Of a stretch of DNA of 64,000 bases, positions 35,162 to 44,165 are shown in pieces. How positions within the stretch are numbered: the stretch's first letter is position 1; each line of letters opens with the position of its first letter. A program made the position numbers and the translations under genes. The notes under the pieces were generated by a model. It was not told the origin of the DNA. It saw only the letters and a program-made list of their open reading frames with translations, and did not search any database. This DNA comes from Halopseudomonas sp002296055 (GTDB lineage: Bacteria; Pseudomonadota; Gammaproteobacteria; Pseudomonadales; Pseudomonadaceae). Where the stretch lies: NCBI RefSeq assembly GCF_050876985.1, contig NZ_JBPAPP010000002.1. One strand, written 5' to 3'.

Positions 35162-36667
35162 ATGAGCAAAAAATACCCGTTCAGATATGACCCATTTTCC
35201 TGGCTCGGCATCAGTGGCCTGCAACGCACGCTGCTGCTATTCGTCGTATTGCCGCTGCTGGTACTGACGGCACTGGGCATACGCTTCGGCCTGGAGCAGG
35301 CCAGCCAGTTTCAACAGCAGCGCCTGAAGGATGATCTGGAGTTGATCGGCCGGGCCATCAGTATCCCTATCGGCGACGCCCTGCGAGAACACGACGAACA
35401 GGCCATCGAACTCGCACTGGGGTCGGTCTTTATTATTGGTGAGGTGTACGGTGCCTCGGTATTTGACGTCGACGGTGTGCGCCTGGCCTCTGCCGGCATC
35501 ACCGAAAGTGACCTGACCCGCACCGCCATCCCCGACTTGATTGTTTCTACCGGCCAGGCCCAGCAAGGCTTCAGCCAGGTGGGTGGGCGCCACCTGTTCT
35601 CACACTTTATGCCGCTGTTTGATGCTGGCGGACAGATCCAGGGGTTGATCCAGATCACCCGCCGCGCCAGCGACTTCGGCCGGGCGCTGGATCAACTGGA
35701 GATCATCGCCTGGCTAGCGTGGGGCGTGTTGGCGCTCGGCATCCTCTGCGCGGTCATGCTTGGGCACTACGGCGGCATTGGTCGGCATGTTGATCGCCTG
35801 CTGGAACACATGCAGCGCGTCGCCCAAGGTGAGCACGCCCACCGGGCGGCACTAGAGGGACCAACGGAAGTGGCTGCCCTGGCCGAGGGGCTGAACCAGA
35901 TGCTCGACAGCATAGAGCAGGCGCAACAGGAGCTGGACCAGCGCCGCGCTGCCGAAACCGGGCTGCTGGCGCAGCTCAAGGATCAGGAAAAGATGGCGGC
36001 TATCGGCGGCATGGCGCGCGGTGTCGCACACGAACTGGGCGCCCCGCTAAGCGTTATCGATGGCCGCGCCCGCCGCCTGCAGCGCCAGGTAGGGGATGAC
36101 GACGCACAGCACCGCGAGCTGAGCGCCATCCGCGCTCAGGTTAACCGCCTGACCCACACCGTGCGTCAGCTGCTCGACTACAGCCGCCCCAGCGCTACCG
36201 AGCCACGAGCAACCTCCCTGCGCCAAGTCCTCGACAGCGCGGTGGCAGCCATTACCCCCGAGCTGGAAGTGGCCGGCCGGCAGCTGCAGACCGAAACAGC
36301 CAGCGAACAGCCTTTGCCCACCATCAAAGGCGATCCGGGCCGCCTGGAGCTGGCGCTACTGAATCTGCTGCGTAATGCCTTGCAAGCCAGTGAGCAGCAA
36401 CTGCAGGTAACCCTTAGCCAGCAACAAGGGCAGCTGCGCATCGACATTGATGACGACGGCCCCGGCCTGCCCGAGGCCACGCGCGAGAAACTACTTGAGC
36501 CCTTCTTTACCACCAAGCCACCGGGCGAAGGCACCGGGCTGGGGCTGGCCATCGTCAACACCATCGCCGAAGAACACGGTGGCGAGCTAGTGCTCGGCAG
36601 CAGCCCACTGGGCGGTTGCCGAGCCAGCCTGCTGCTACCGATTGATCAAGGGAAAAGCACCGCATGA
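35162..36667 (+). CDS. membrane sensor histidine kinase (NtrB-like)
   Basis: A 501-residue kinase: membrane helix at 22-43, periplasmic sensor at about 44-178, second helix at 181-203, HAMP, then a dimerisation domain with the phospho-accepting His290 (GVAHELGAP). The ATPase boxes are NLLRNAL (N), DDGPGLP (G1), FFTTKPPGEGTGLGLAI (F/G2). The N-box precedes a short G region like NtrB/DctB kinases paired with sigma-54 regulators. It overlaps the next gene by 4 bp (ATGA). The signal is unknown. Confidence 0.9.
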   Translation: MSKKYPFRYDPFSWLGISGLQRTLLLFVVLPLLVLTALGIRFGLEQASQFQQQRLKDDLELIGRAISIPIGDALREHDEQAIELALGSVFIIGEVYGASVFDVDGVRLASAGITESDLTRTAIPDLIVSTGQAQQGFSQVGGRHLFSHFMPLFDAGGQIQGLIQITRRASDFGRALDQLEIIAWLAWGVLALGILCAVMLGHYGGIGRHVDRLLEHMQRVAQGEHAHRAALEGPTEVAALAEGLNQMLDSIEQAQQELDQRRAAETGLLAQLKDQEKMAAIGGMARGVAHELGAPLSVIDGRARRLQRQVGDDDAQHRELSAIRAQVNRLTHTVRQLLDYSRPSATEPRATSLRQVLDSAVAAITPELEVAGRQLQTETASEQPLPTIKGDPGRLELALLNLLRNALQASEQQLQVTLSQQQGQLRIDIDDDGPGLPEATREKLLEPFFTTKPPGEGTGLGLAIVNTIAEEHGGELVLGSSPLGGCRASLLLPIDQGKSTA

Positions 36668-38037
36668 GCCACACCGAACACCTGCTGCTGGTAGAGGATG
36701 ATCCGGGCCTGCGCGAACTGCTGCAGGAAGAACTGGAGGCCGAAGGCTATCGCGTCACCGCCTGCGCCAGCGCAGAAGCCGCGCAGCCGCTGCTACAACA
36801 GGGCGACATTGACCTGCTAATCAGCGACCTGCGCCTGCCCGGCGCCAACGGCCTGAGCCTGCTGCCGGTCGCACAGAGCCTGAACCCCGCCCCGGCCATG
36901 TTGATCATCACCGCCTTTGGCTCGGTACAACAGGCCGTGCAGGCCCTGCAGCAAGGCGCCGACGACTTTCTTACCAAGCCACTGGAAATGGACCACTTCC
37001 TGCTCACGGCGAGCCGTTTGCTGGAAAACCGCCGCCTGCGGCGCGAAGTGCAACGCTACCGCTCAATCATGGCAGTGGAGCAATTTCACGGCATCATCGG
37101 CCAGAGCAGCGTAATGCGCCGCCTGTTCCAGGACATCCGCCAAGTGGCCGACGCTGACGGCCCAGTGCTTATTCAGGGCGAAAGCGGCACCGGCAAGGAG
37201 CTGGTTGCCCGCGCCGTGCACGAGCAAAGCAGCCGCAAGGGCGCCCCTTACATGGTGGTCAATTGCGGCGGCATTCCCAGCGAGCTGATGGAAAGCGAGT
37301 TCTTTGGCCACGCCGCCGGCGCCTATACCGGCGCCCGCAAGACCCGCGCCGGTCTCTTTCAGCAGGCCGACGGCGGCACCCTGTTGCTGGATGAAATCGG
37401 CGAGATGCCGCTAGCCCTGCAGGCCAAGCTGCTGCGCGCCCTGCAGGACGGCAAGGTGCGACCGGTCGGCAGCGACCACGAAATACAACTGAACGTACGC
37501 GTGATCGCCGCGACCAACCGCCAACTGACCGACTGCGTCGCTGATGGCAGCTTCCGCGAAGACCTGTTCTATCGCTTGGAAACCTTCACCCTGCAGGTAC
37601 CGGCCCTGCGCGAGAGAGCCGAAGACATTCACGCCCTGGCCGACTTTTTTCTCGCGCGTTTCAACGCCAGACAACAGCGCCACATCAAAGGCTTTGCCGA
37701 TGACGCGCGCCTGGCGCTGCAGCGTCACCCCTTCCCGGGCAACGTACGCGAGCTGCAAAACGCCGTGGAACGCGCGGCTACCTTCTGCACCGGTAACCTG
37801 ATCGAGCTTAGCAACCTGCCGGATCGTCTGCAGCAGGCCGAGCAGCAGAATCCAGGTTCGCCCGGTGTGCCGTTGCTGGACGGGCTGACAGGTGCTGCGC
37901 TGGAGCAGCTGCCAAGCCTGGAGACAGTGCAGCGCCAGTACATTCATCAGGTACTCAGCGCCACCGGCGGCAACAAGCGCCGGGCCGCCGATATCCTTGG
38001 CATCACGCGGCGCACGCTCTACCGCTGGATCGAATAA
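36664..38037 (+). CDS. NtrC-family sigma-54-dependent response regulator
   Basis: A 457-residue regulator: receiver domain with phospho-acceptor Asp55 (ISDLRLPG), AAA+ domain with Walker A GESGTGKE (172-179), the sigma-54-contact loop as GAYTGA (219-224, the usual motif is GAFTGA), Walker B LLLDEIGEM and a C-terminal Fis-type helix-turn-helix (RAADILGITRRTLYRWIE). It should activate RpoN promoters when phosphorylated by the kinase at 35162. No target with a clear -24/-12 promoter was recognised in the window. Confidence 0.92.
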   Translation: MSHTEHLLLVEDDPGLRELLQEELEAEGYRVTACASAEAAQPLLQQGDIDLLISDLRLPGANGLSLLPVAQSLNPAPAMLIITAFGSVQQAVQALQQGADDFLTKPLEMDHFLLTASRLLENRRLRREVQRYRSIMAVEQFHGIIGQSSVMRRLFQDIRQVADADGPVLIQGESGTGKELVARAVHEQSSRKGAPYMVVNCGGIPSELMESEFFGHAAGAYTGARKTRAGLFQQADGGTLLLDEIGEMPLALQAKLLRALQDGKVRPVGSDHEIQLNVRVIAATNRQLTDCVADGSFREDLFYRLETFTLQVPALRERAEDIHALADFFLARFNARQQRHIKGFADDARLALQRHPFPGNVRELQNAVERAATFCTGNLIELSNLPDRLQQAEQQNPGSPGVPLLDGLTGAALEQLPSLETVQRQYIHQVLSATGGNKRRAADILGITRRTLYRWIE

Positions 38038-38111
38038 GCACAGCGATGCAGGACAGCCGCTCTCTGGGTTAAAGTAGGCCCCAGCTCACCCCCTCGACTC
38101 AGGAGCACACT

Positions 38112-38570
38112 GTGGCAAGCGCCCTGCGGCTGAACACCCTGCTGAACCGTCAATTCCAGCCTGATGACCGTCTGCTCGACACCTTGCGTAACGAGCTGAA
38201 ACTGCTCGATGGCCTGTGCCGCACACTCGGCGTGTCAGAGCTCAGCAGCTTTGTCGATACCACGGCGCTGGAGTTGCAAGCCGCCGTGGCGATGCTGGAC
38301 GATGAGGCGAAAAAGGCCGTACCGGAGCCCGACCCGCAGACCGGCCAGATATGGGGTATTGAAGACGTCAGCTGGCAGCCGGTAGCGACCGGCATGAGCA
38401 CGCTGGAAGCACTGCAACACCATCTGCGCAAATCCCCGCACAGCGGCCTGAACAGCAACAAGGTGCGTGATCTGTTGGGCGAGCTGGATTACTGCATCAG
38501 CACACTCGCCCCGCTGGAAGCCGAAGGTGCGCAATTTCACCTGGCGGTGGAAGAAGCGACCCAGCGCTGA
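38112..38570 (+). CDS. hypothetical helical protein, 152 residues
   Basis: I do not recognise this family. It starts at GTG 38112 with CAGGAG upstream. It is acidic and helical, without signal or membrane segments: LLDTLRNELKLLDGLCRTLGVSELSSFVDTTALE, then DPQTGQIWGIEDVSWQP and a C-terminal helix pair. It lies 74 bp after the response regulator and converges with the acyltransferase gene, 3 bp away. It may be a small adaptor. Codon use resembles its neighbours. Confidence 0.65.
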   Translation: MASALRLNTLLNRQFQPDDRLLDTLRNELKLLDGLCRTLGVSELSSFVDTTALELQAAVAMLDDEAKKAVPEPDPQTGQIWGIEDVSWQPVATGMSTLEALQHHLRKSPHSGLNSNKVRDLLGELDYCISTLAPLEAEGAQFHLAVEEATQR

Positions 38571-38573
38571 GGC

Positions 38574-39320
38574 CTATTCCCCCAACAGCGCCGCAATACG
38601 CTGACGGGTCTCGGCCATCAACTCGGGCAGCGCTTCACGCGCATAGCTCGCCGCGTCAATCGGCTCACCTATGTGTACCGACACCTGTTGCCCGAGATTA
38701 AAGCGCCAGCTGCGCGCTGGCAGCACCTTGTGAATGCCGCGGATGGCCACCGGCACAATCACCGCCTCAGTATCCAAAGCGAGATGAAAACACCCCTTTT
38801 TGAACGGCAGCAGCTCACCGCTGCGCGAGCGCGTGCCCTCAGGCGCAGCCCACAGCACAATGCCTGACTCCATCATCTGCCGGGCCCGGGCCAGGTCGGC
38901 CAACGCCTGATCGCGCTTGTGGCGGTTGATAGACGGAAATTCCGCCAGGCGCATGGTTAACCCCAACACCGGGATGCGATACAACTCCGACTTGGCCAAC
39001 ATGCGAATAGAGCCCGGCAACGCCACAAAGCTGACCGGGATATCGTAGTGGCTGGCGTGGGTGCAAAGAATGATATAGCGACGACCATCGCTGAAATCCG
39101 GCGCCCGCCCCACCACCGCCACCTCAAGACGTACTAACCGCAGCAGTGCACCAGCCCAGCCACGGGTGTAACGATCGACCCGGGCACGGTCGAGGCGCCG
39201 CAGCGCTGCGCGCCAGAGCACATCGAGACAGTAAGCAAGGGTAACCAATACGGAGCCAACCACCACACCAATGCGGCGCAGCAAAGTGGCAGATTCAGTC
39301 AGGGAAGCGGAAACAGGCAT
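38574..39320 (-). CDS. 1-acyl-sn-glycerol-3-phosphate acyltransferase family protein
   Basis: A 248-residue PlsC-type acyltransferase with an N-terminal membrane segment (IGVVVGSVLVTLAYCLDVLW). The catalytic H-x4-D motif is THASHYD, and APEGTRSRSGELLPFKKG is the second (phosphate-binding) block. IVPVAIRG is the last conserved element. The product could be phosphatidic acid or another acylated lipid; a housekeeping plsC is normally elsewhere. I chose ATG 39318-39320, because the longer frame adds an unlikely N-terminus. Confidence 0.87.
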   Translation of the reverse strand: MPVSASLTESATLLRRIGVVVGSVLVTLAYCLDVLWRAALRRLDRARVDRYTRGWAGALLRLVRLEVAVVGRAPDFSDGRRYIILCTHASHYDIPVSFVALPGSIRMLAKSELYRIPVLGLTMRLAEFPSINRHKRDQALADLARARQMMESGIVLWAAPEGTRSRSGELLPFKKGCFHLALDTEAVIVPVAIRGIHKVLPARSWRFNLGQQVSVHIGEPIDAASYAREALPELMAETRQRIAALLGE

Positions 39321-39394
39321 GCAGGCACTCGTTGTTATAGTTATGCGCAACAACGCGCGAGCATGCCACAACTGTCAGTCTGCGCAACAGCCCG

Positions 39395-42271
39395 TCACGC
39401 CTCCTCGCTGAGTACGCCCCACTGCCGCAGCTGGGCCAGGCAGGCAGGCACATCAACGTCGTCACACTGCTCAGGCTGCAAAAACAGCTGGCCATACTGC
39501 TGATGTACGCCGGTGCGCAGAAATAGCGCCAGCAAGTCCCCATCAATATGCCGATCCTTCGCCATGAACAACATGATGCGCACCGCCTCGGTGAGCTTCT
39601 TGGCGGGCTTGTAGGGCCGGTCTGCTGCCGTTAGGGCCTCGAAAATGTCGGCAATCGCCAGCACCCGATCCTCCACACTCAGCTGCTCGGCCCCCAGACG
39701 GCGGGGATAGCCGGTGCCATCGAGCTTTTCATGGTGGGTCGCAGCCAGATCCGGCACCCCCTTGAGGTGCTGCGGGAAAGGCAAGGTGCTGAGCATGATC
39801 AAGGTCTGCACTATGTGCTCATTGATCTTGAAGCGCTCCTCACCAGTCAGGGTGCCGCGCTGAATCTGCAAGTTGTGCAGCTCACCCAGGTTGAAGCTGT
39901 ACTCCGGCAGCTCCATGTCGAACCCCCAACGATTGTTAGGGTCATCGGTGGTGACTGGCGGCTTGCGCTCACCCCAGGGCACTTTATGTTCGGGGCGGTC
40001 CGCCAGCAGCGCTTCGACCGCGGGCAACTCGTCGCTCGGCACGCCTTCCAGCAGACGCAGCTCTTCATGGGAGAGGCCAAGCCGATTGTCGAAGTGGCGT
40101 AACCAGGTTTGCTGACCGATTTCATGCAACTGCTCGATATCGGACTGCTGCATAAACTCGCCACCCACGTTGGCCTTGGCAACGGCGGCAAATTCGGCCT
40201 GCAGGCGCGCCTGTGTCTGCTCCCGCTCGGCGGCCAGCTGATCCGCTGGCTGACCTTGCGCCAGGCCCTGCCAGTAACGAATATCGGCGTCGCGCCAGAG
40301 CACCTCGAAGCGGGTGCGCACCTCATGAATACGGTTGTAGAGGGTTTCCAGCTTGGTGGCCTTGTCGACCACATATTCCGGACTGGTGATCTTGCCGCAG
40401 TCGTGCATCCAGGCAGCAATGCGGAAGGCATAACGCTGCTCGTCGCTCAAACTGAAGTCCGCGAGCGCGCCGGTATCGTCGGCGATAGCGCGGTTGAGCA
40501 GCATCTCAGCCAGCTGAGGTACGCGGTCGCAGTGCCCTCCGGTGTAGGGCGACTTGGCATCAATGGCGGCGGCCAGCAGCCGGATAATCGCCTCAAGCAG
40601 CAACTGCTGATCAGCGAACAGCTGACGCGTTTCGATGGCGACCGCCAACGTGCCGGACAGGGTATCCAGAAACTGCCGCAGACTATTAACAGTCGCGCTT
40701 GGCAAGCTGGGCGACACTTCTACCGCAAGCACCCCAAGCAAGACCTCCTGACGGTCACGCAGGGACAACGTCAGGTAGCGATGATCCCGGTCCAGCTTGG
40801 TCGCGAGCACACGCGCTGGCTTGTTGAGCATGTTGTCGTCCAACGGCAGAACCTGCGGGTAATGATCGGCGTTGATACCACTGGCCAAGCGCAGCTCGCC
40901 CGCCTCCTCGTCACACAGAAACACCGCACCACCGCGTCCCTTGGCCATGTCGATCAATCGCTCCAACACCACGTCCAGCATGCGTTCGAGCCGGGTTTCA
41001 CGGCTCAGCGCCAGACTGATCTCTTGGAAGTGATTGATCGCCCCGGCCATACGCGACACCGTAGCGCTCAGCTCCGAAACCTCGCGGATACGCGAACGCA
41101 CGCCGATCTTCTGGCTGAAATCCATATTCGCCAGCAACCCGACCTGATCAGCCAACTGCTTGAGAGGCCCGCCCAGGCGCTGACCCAATGCCCAGCCGAC
41201 CAGCACCAGCAGCAACATCAGTATCACCGCCCAAATCGCCTGGTGGCGAAGAATGCCGACCACCCCGGCCAGCATCTCCTTACCCGGCATAGCAATCAGA
41301 ACGCGCCCCTGCTCGTCGCCGATGCGAGTCAGCGGCAGGCTGATGACGTACCAGTCGCCATCCTCGCGCGCCAACAACTGCACCTGAGAGGGCTCTACCT
41401 GCATCGCGGCAAGCTCACTCAAGACCGGTACCTGCAATTCGTCGATCATCGCCAGACGCGGCTCACCGTCGCCCTCGCGAACAATCAAACGCTCCAGATC
41501 AGGATAAGCCACCACGCGCTGCCCACTGACGATGGCCATCTCGGTGCCGGGCGTCAGATGCATATCGCTTACTTCCACGGCCAAATCATCTACCGCTGCG
41601 TCCAGCCCCAGCACCGTCGCGGTCTGCTGGCTGCGTACAGCCATCGTCAAACCAACCTGGCCGGTTGTAAAAAACAGATAGGGCTCGGTCAGCACCACCG
41701 ACTCGGCCCCCTGCGCCAGCTGGTACCAGGGCCGCGTGCGCGGATCAAACCGGTATTGCGGCATGGGCCGACTGCCAAGCTGGTGTAGCGCGTCATCATA
41801 AAACAGCCAGCGGCCAAGCAACTCGTCACCATCGCGCTCGATCGACTGCACCAGAAAGTGCGTGGTGTCAGGCAGCGCCAGCTCCCCGGCTGCGCCCTTG
41901 GGTACCCGACGTGCCAGGAAGAATTCGCCGTTGGGATAGCCTGCGTAGACAGCGCTGATAGCCGCACCGTCGCGCAGCAACTCGGCCAAGGCAGGTAAGC
42001 GCCTAAGCCGTTCACGCAGCGTGCCTGCGCTTGCCAGAGGGTCATGCTCCAACAGCCGCAGTGCATTTTCACCCGGACTGATCAGTCGCTCGGCTCGCTC
42101 ATTCAACAACGATCCGATTTGTCGTGCCGAGTCAGAGGCCGCCGCGACCAGCACCGCACGCGCGCCGCGATAACCTTGCAACGCAGTCACTGCCAGCATC
42201 GCCAACAAACAAACCACCATGGTGACCGCGATGAGCCCTTGCAGGGAAATCCATGTGTGCGCTTTCTTCAT
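39395..42271 (-). CDS. membrane HD-GYP phosphodiesterase with dCache, HAMP and GAF domains
   Basis: A 958-residue protein: membrane helix at about 10-32, large periplasmic dCache sensor (about 35-345), second helix, HAMP (about 375-430), GAF (about 440-590) and a C-terminal HD-GYP domain. HDCGK is at 623-627 and HHEKLDGTGYP starts at 846. The usual spacing between the HD pair and the next His is about 30 residues; here it is 195, so about 165 residues are inserted. The HD-GYP motif is complete, so c-di-GMP hydrolysis is possible. ATG 42269-42271 has AAGGA upstream. Confidence 0.87.
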   Translation of the reverse strand: MKKAHTWISLQGLIAVTMVVCLLAMLAVTALQGYRGARAVLVAAASDSARQIGSLLNERAERLISPGENALRLLEHDPLASAGTLRERLRRLPALAELLRDGAAISAVYAGYPNGEFFLARRVPKGAAGELALPDTTHFLVQSIERDGDELLGRWLFYDDALHQLGSRPMPQYRFDPRTRPWYQLAQGAESVVLTEPYLFFTTGQVGLTMAVRSQQTATVLGLDAAVDDLAVEVSDMHLTPGTEMAIVSGQRVVAYPDLERLIVREGDGEPRLAMIDELQVPVLSELAAMQVEPSQVQLLAREDGDWYVISLPLTRIGDEQGRVLIAMPGKEMLAGVVGILRHQAIWAVILMLLLVLVGWALGQRLGGPLKQLADQVGLLANMDFSQKIGVRSRIREVSELSATVSRMAGAINHFQEISLALSRETRLERMLDVVLERLIDMAKGRGGAVFLCDEEAGELRLASGINADHYPQVLPLDDNMLNKPARVLATKLDRDHRYLTLSLRDRQEVLLGVLAVEVSPSLPSATVNSLRQFLDTLSGTLAVAIETRQLFADQQLLLEAIIRLLAAAIDAKSPYTGGHCDRVPQLAEMLLNRAIADDTGALADFSLSDEQRYAFRIAAWMHDCGKITSPEYVVDKATKLETLYNRIHEVRTRFEVLWRDADIRYWQGLAQGQPADQLAAEREQTQARLQAEFAAVAKANVGGEFMQQSDIEQLHEIGQQTWLRHFDNRLGLSHEELRLLEGVPSDELPAVEALLADRPEHKVPWGERKPPVTTDDPNNRWGFDMELPEYSFNLGELHNLQIQRGTLTGEERFKINEHIVQTLIMLSTLPFPQHLKGVPDLAATHHEKLDGTGYPRRLGAEQLSVEDRVLAIADIFEALTAADRPYKPAKKLTEAVRIMLFMAKDRHIDGDLLALFLRTGVHQQYGQLFLQPEQCDDVDVPACLAQLRQWGVLSEEA

Positions 42272-42491
42272 TGCCTGGTCCTTACTTCCTGTCTGAAGAC
42301 CGGTGCAGAGGGGAAGTAGACAGCATAGCGCAACCAGGCCCCAACAAAGCAAAGGGCCATCACTTTTGATTCACAGATGAATTAAGCCTGGCGATGACGG
42401 ACTCTTCCGCTGGTGAATGACAGCGAAACAGAACGCGCCAGTCACGGAGGGATTTGCCATAGTGTGGACTTGCACACTATCGGAGCACCCT

Positions 42492-43460
42492 ATGCAGCAG
42501 AGCGAGCAGCAACTGATCAAAGTCAACGGTATTGACCTTAGCGTTCACGTCGCCGGGCCCGCGTCGGGCCGTCCGGTCTGGCTGCTGCACGGTTTCCCGG
42601 AGTGCTGGTATTCCTGGCGCCATCAGATCAGCGCACTGGCAGCCCAGGGGTTCCGGGTATTCGCGCCGGAAATGCGCGGCTACGGAGCCAGCAGCGCGCC
42701 AGAAGCGGTCGAGGCTTACGACCTGATTACCCTCTGTGCAGACATCCAGAGCGCGATGAATCACTACGGTCACGAGCAAGTAGCGATGATCGGCCACGAT
42801 TGGGGCGCACCGGTTGCCTGGCATCTGGCGCTGCTGGAGCCAGCGCGGGTAAAAGTCGTCTGCGGTATGTCAGTGCCCTTTGGCGGCCGTCCGCGCCAAC
42901 CAGCCATCAACATGATGCGCGAAGCCTACAAGGGCAAATTCCATTACATCCTCTATTTCCAGACACCCGGCCTGGCCGAAGCCGAGCTGGCGGCCGACAT
43001 CCCGCGCACCATGCGCCTGATGATGCACGGCCTGAGCAGCCAGGATAGCGGGTCGCTTGTGCAGGATAAGCCGGCCGATGCTGACTGGCTGAGCGACTAT
43101 CAAGACCCGGGCTCTCCCCCTGCCTGGTGCTCGGATGAAGCGTTTGAGGTGTACGTCAAAACCTTCGAGCAAAGCGGCTTTCGCGGCCCGGTCAACTGGT
43201 ACCGCAACTTTGAACGAAACTGGGAGCGCACCGAGGCCTTGGCTGGCCGGCAGATCGAGCAGCCCGCGCTGTTTCTGATCGGCGACCGCGACCCGGTGGG
43301 CACGCTAGAAGCCTACACCATCAAGAAGATGCCGGGCGTAGTGCCCAAGGTTGAGCAGCACGTGATCAGCGACTGCGGCCACTGGATCCAGGCCGAGAAG
43401 CCGGATGAGGTCAACAGCCACTTACTGCCATTTCTGGAACGCCACTTTCCGGCCAACTGA
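42492..43460 (+). CDS. epoxide hydrolase (alpha/beta fold)
   Basis: A 322-residue enzyme with HGFPE (33-37, oxyanion hole) and GHDWGA (101-106), whose Asp103 is the nucleophile. Asp267 (GDRDPVG) and His297 (DCGHW) complete the triad. Cap-domain tyrosines Tyr152 and Tyr237 (NWYRN), which protonate the epoxide oxygen, separate it from haloalkane dehalogenases. It should open epoxides to vicinal diols. ATG 42492 has CGGAG upstream. It is 14 bp from the halohydrin dehalogenase-like gene, which would supply epoxides. Confidence 0.9.
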   Translation: MQQSEQQLIKVNGIDLSVHVAGPASGRPVWLLHGFPECWYSWRHQISALAAQGFRVFAPEMRGYGASSAPEAVEAYDLITLCADIQSAMNHYGHEQVAMIGHDWGAPVAWHLALLEPARVKVVCGMSVPFGGRPRQPAINMMREAYKGKFHYILYFQTPGLAEAELAADIPRTMRLMMHGLSSQDSGSLVQDKPADADWLSDYQDPGSPPAWCSDEAFEVYVKTFEQSGFRGPVNWYRNFERNWERTEALAGRQIEQPALFLIGDRDPVGTLEAYTIKKMPGVVPKVEQHVISDCGHWIQAEKPDEVNSHLLPFLERHFPAN

Positions 43461-43474
43461 CCCGGAGGATAACC

Positions 43475-44155
43475 ATGAGCCTGTGCGACCTGAGCAACAA
43501 ACGGATTCTCCTGACCCAGGCCGGCGATTTCATGGGCCCCGCCCTGCGCCAGACACTGCAGGCCTGCGGCGCGCAGGTGATCGCCGACCAGCGTGACTTT
43601 CTCGACCCCAAGGCGCCCGCGAGCCTGATCAAAGAGTGCGGCGATATCGACGTACTACTGCTGAACCTTGGCGTGCCAGCGCCCAGTACGCCAGCCGATC
43701 AGGTAGAGGACGAAGAATGGGGCCTGCTGTTCCGCCACATGGTCGACCCGCTGCCTCGCTTTGCCCGCGCCGTGCTGCCCGCCATGACCGCACGCGGCCA
43801 TGGCAAGATTGTGCTGATGGGCAGCGCCTCAGCTCTGCGCGGCATGAAACGCGCTTCCAGCTACAGCGCGGCACGCGGCGCCCAGCTTGCCTGGGTGCAA
43901 GCCGTGGGCGCCGAGGTGGCAGCCAAAGGCGTACAGGTCAATGCCATCGCCCAGAATTTTGTCGACAACCCCACCTATTTCCCGCCCGAGATTCAGGCCA
44001 ATCCAGCATTTCAGGCGCGCCTGCAACGTGAGGTGCCGCTTGGGCGACTGGTCTCGGCAGAAGAAGACAGCCACTTCGCCGCCTATCTGTGCTCGGACGC
44101 GGCCAACTGTTTCGTTGGCCAGGTGTTCCCGGTCTGCGGCGGCTGGAGCCATTAA
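43475..44155 (+). CDS. halohydrin dehalogenase-like SDR protein
   Basis: A 226-residue SDR-fold protein. Position 14 begins T14-x4-F19-x-G21 (TQAGDFMG) in place of the NAD-binding G-x3-G-x-G. The catalytic set is S117-x12-Y130-x3-R134 (YSAAR) with Arg in place of the SDR Lys. These two patterns define halohydrin dehalogenases such as HheC, in which the nucleotide site became a halide pocket. The enzyme would turn vicinal haloalcohols into epoxides plus halide. The C-terminal FVGQVFPVCGGW resembles the HheC end. Its neighbour is an epoxide hydrolase. Activity is inferred. Confidence 0.78.
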   Translation: MSLCDLSNKRILLTQAGDFMGPALRQTLQACGAQVIADQRDFLDPKAPASLIKECGDIDVLLLNLGVPAPSTPADQVEDEEWGLLFRHMVDPLPRFARAVLPAMTARGHGKIVLMGSASALRGMKRASSYSAARGAQLAWVQAVGAEVAAKGVQVNAIAQNFVDNPTYFPPEIQANPAFQARLQREVPLGRLVSAEEDSHFAAYLCSDAANCFVGQVFPVCGGWSH

Positions 44156-44165
44156 GGAAGATACG

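Noticed and set aside
40109..41788. 559-codon plus-strand open frame opposite the HD-GYP gene
   Set aside because: Shadow frame in high-GC DNA; the minus-strand protein has complete domains.
43887..44165. N-terminal extension of the hotdog-like protein into the dehalogenase gene
   Set aside because: The overlapping part is an out-of-frame shadow; ATG 44166 has its own AAGGAAG site.
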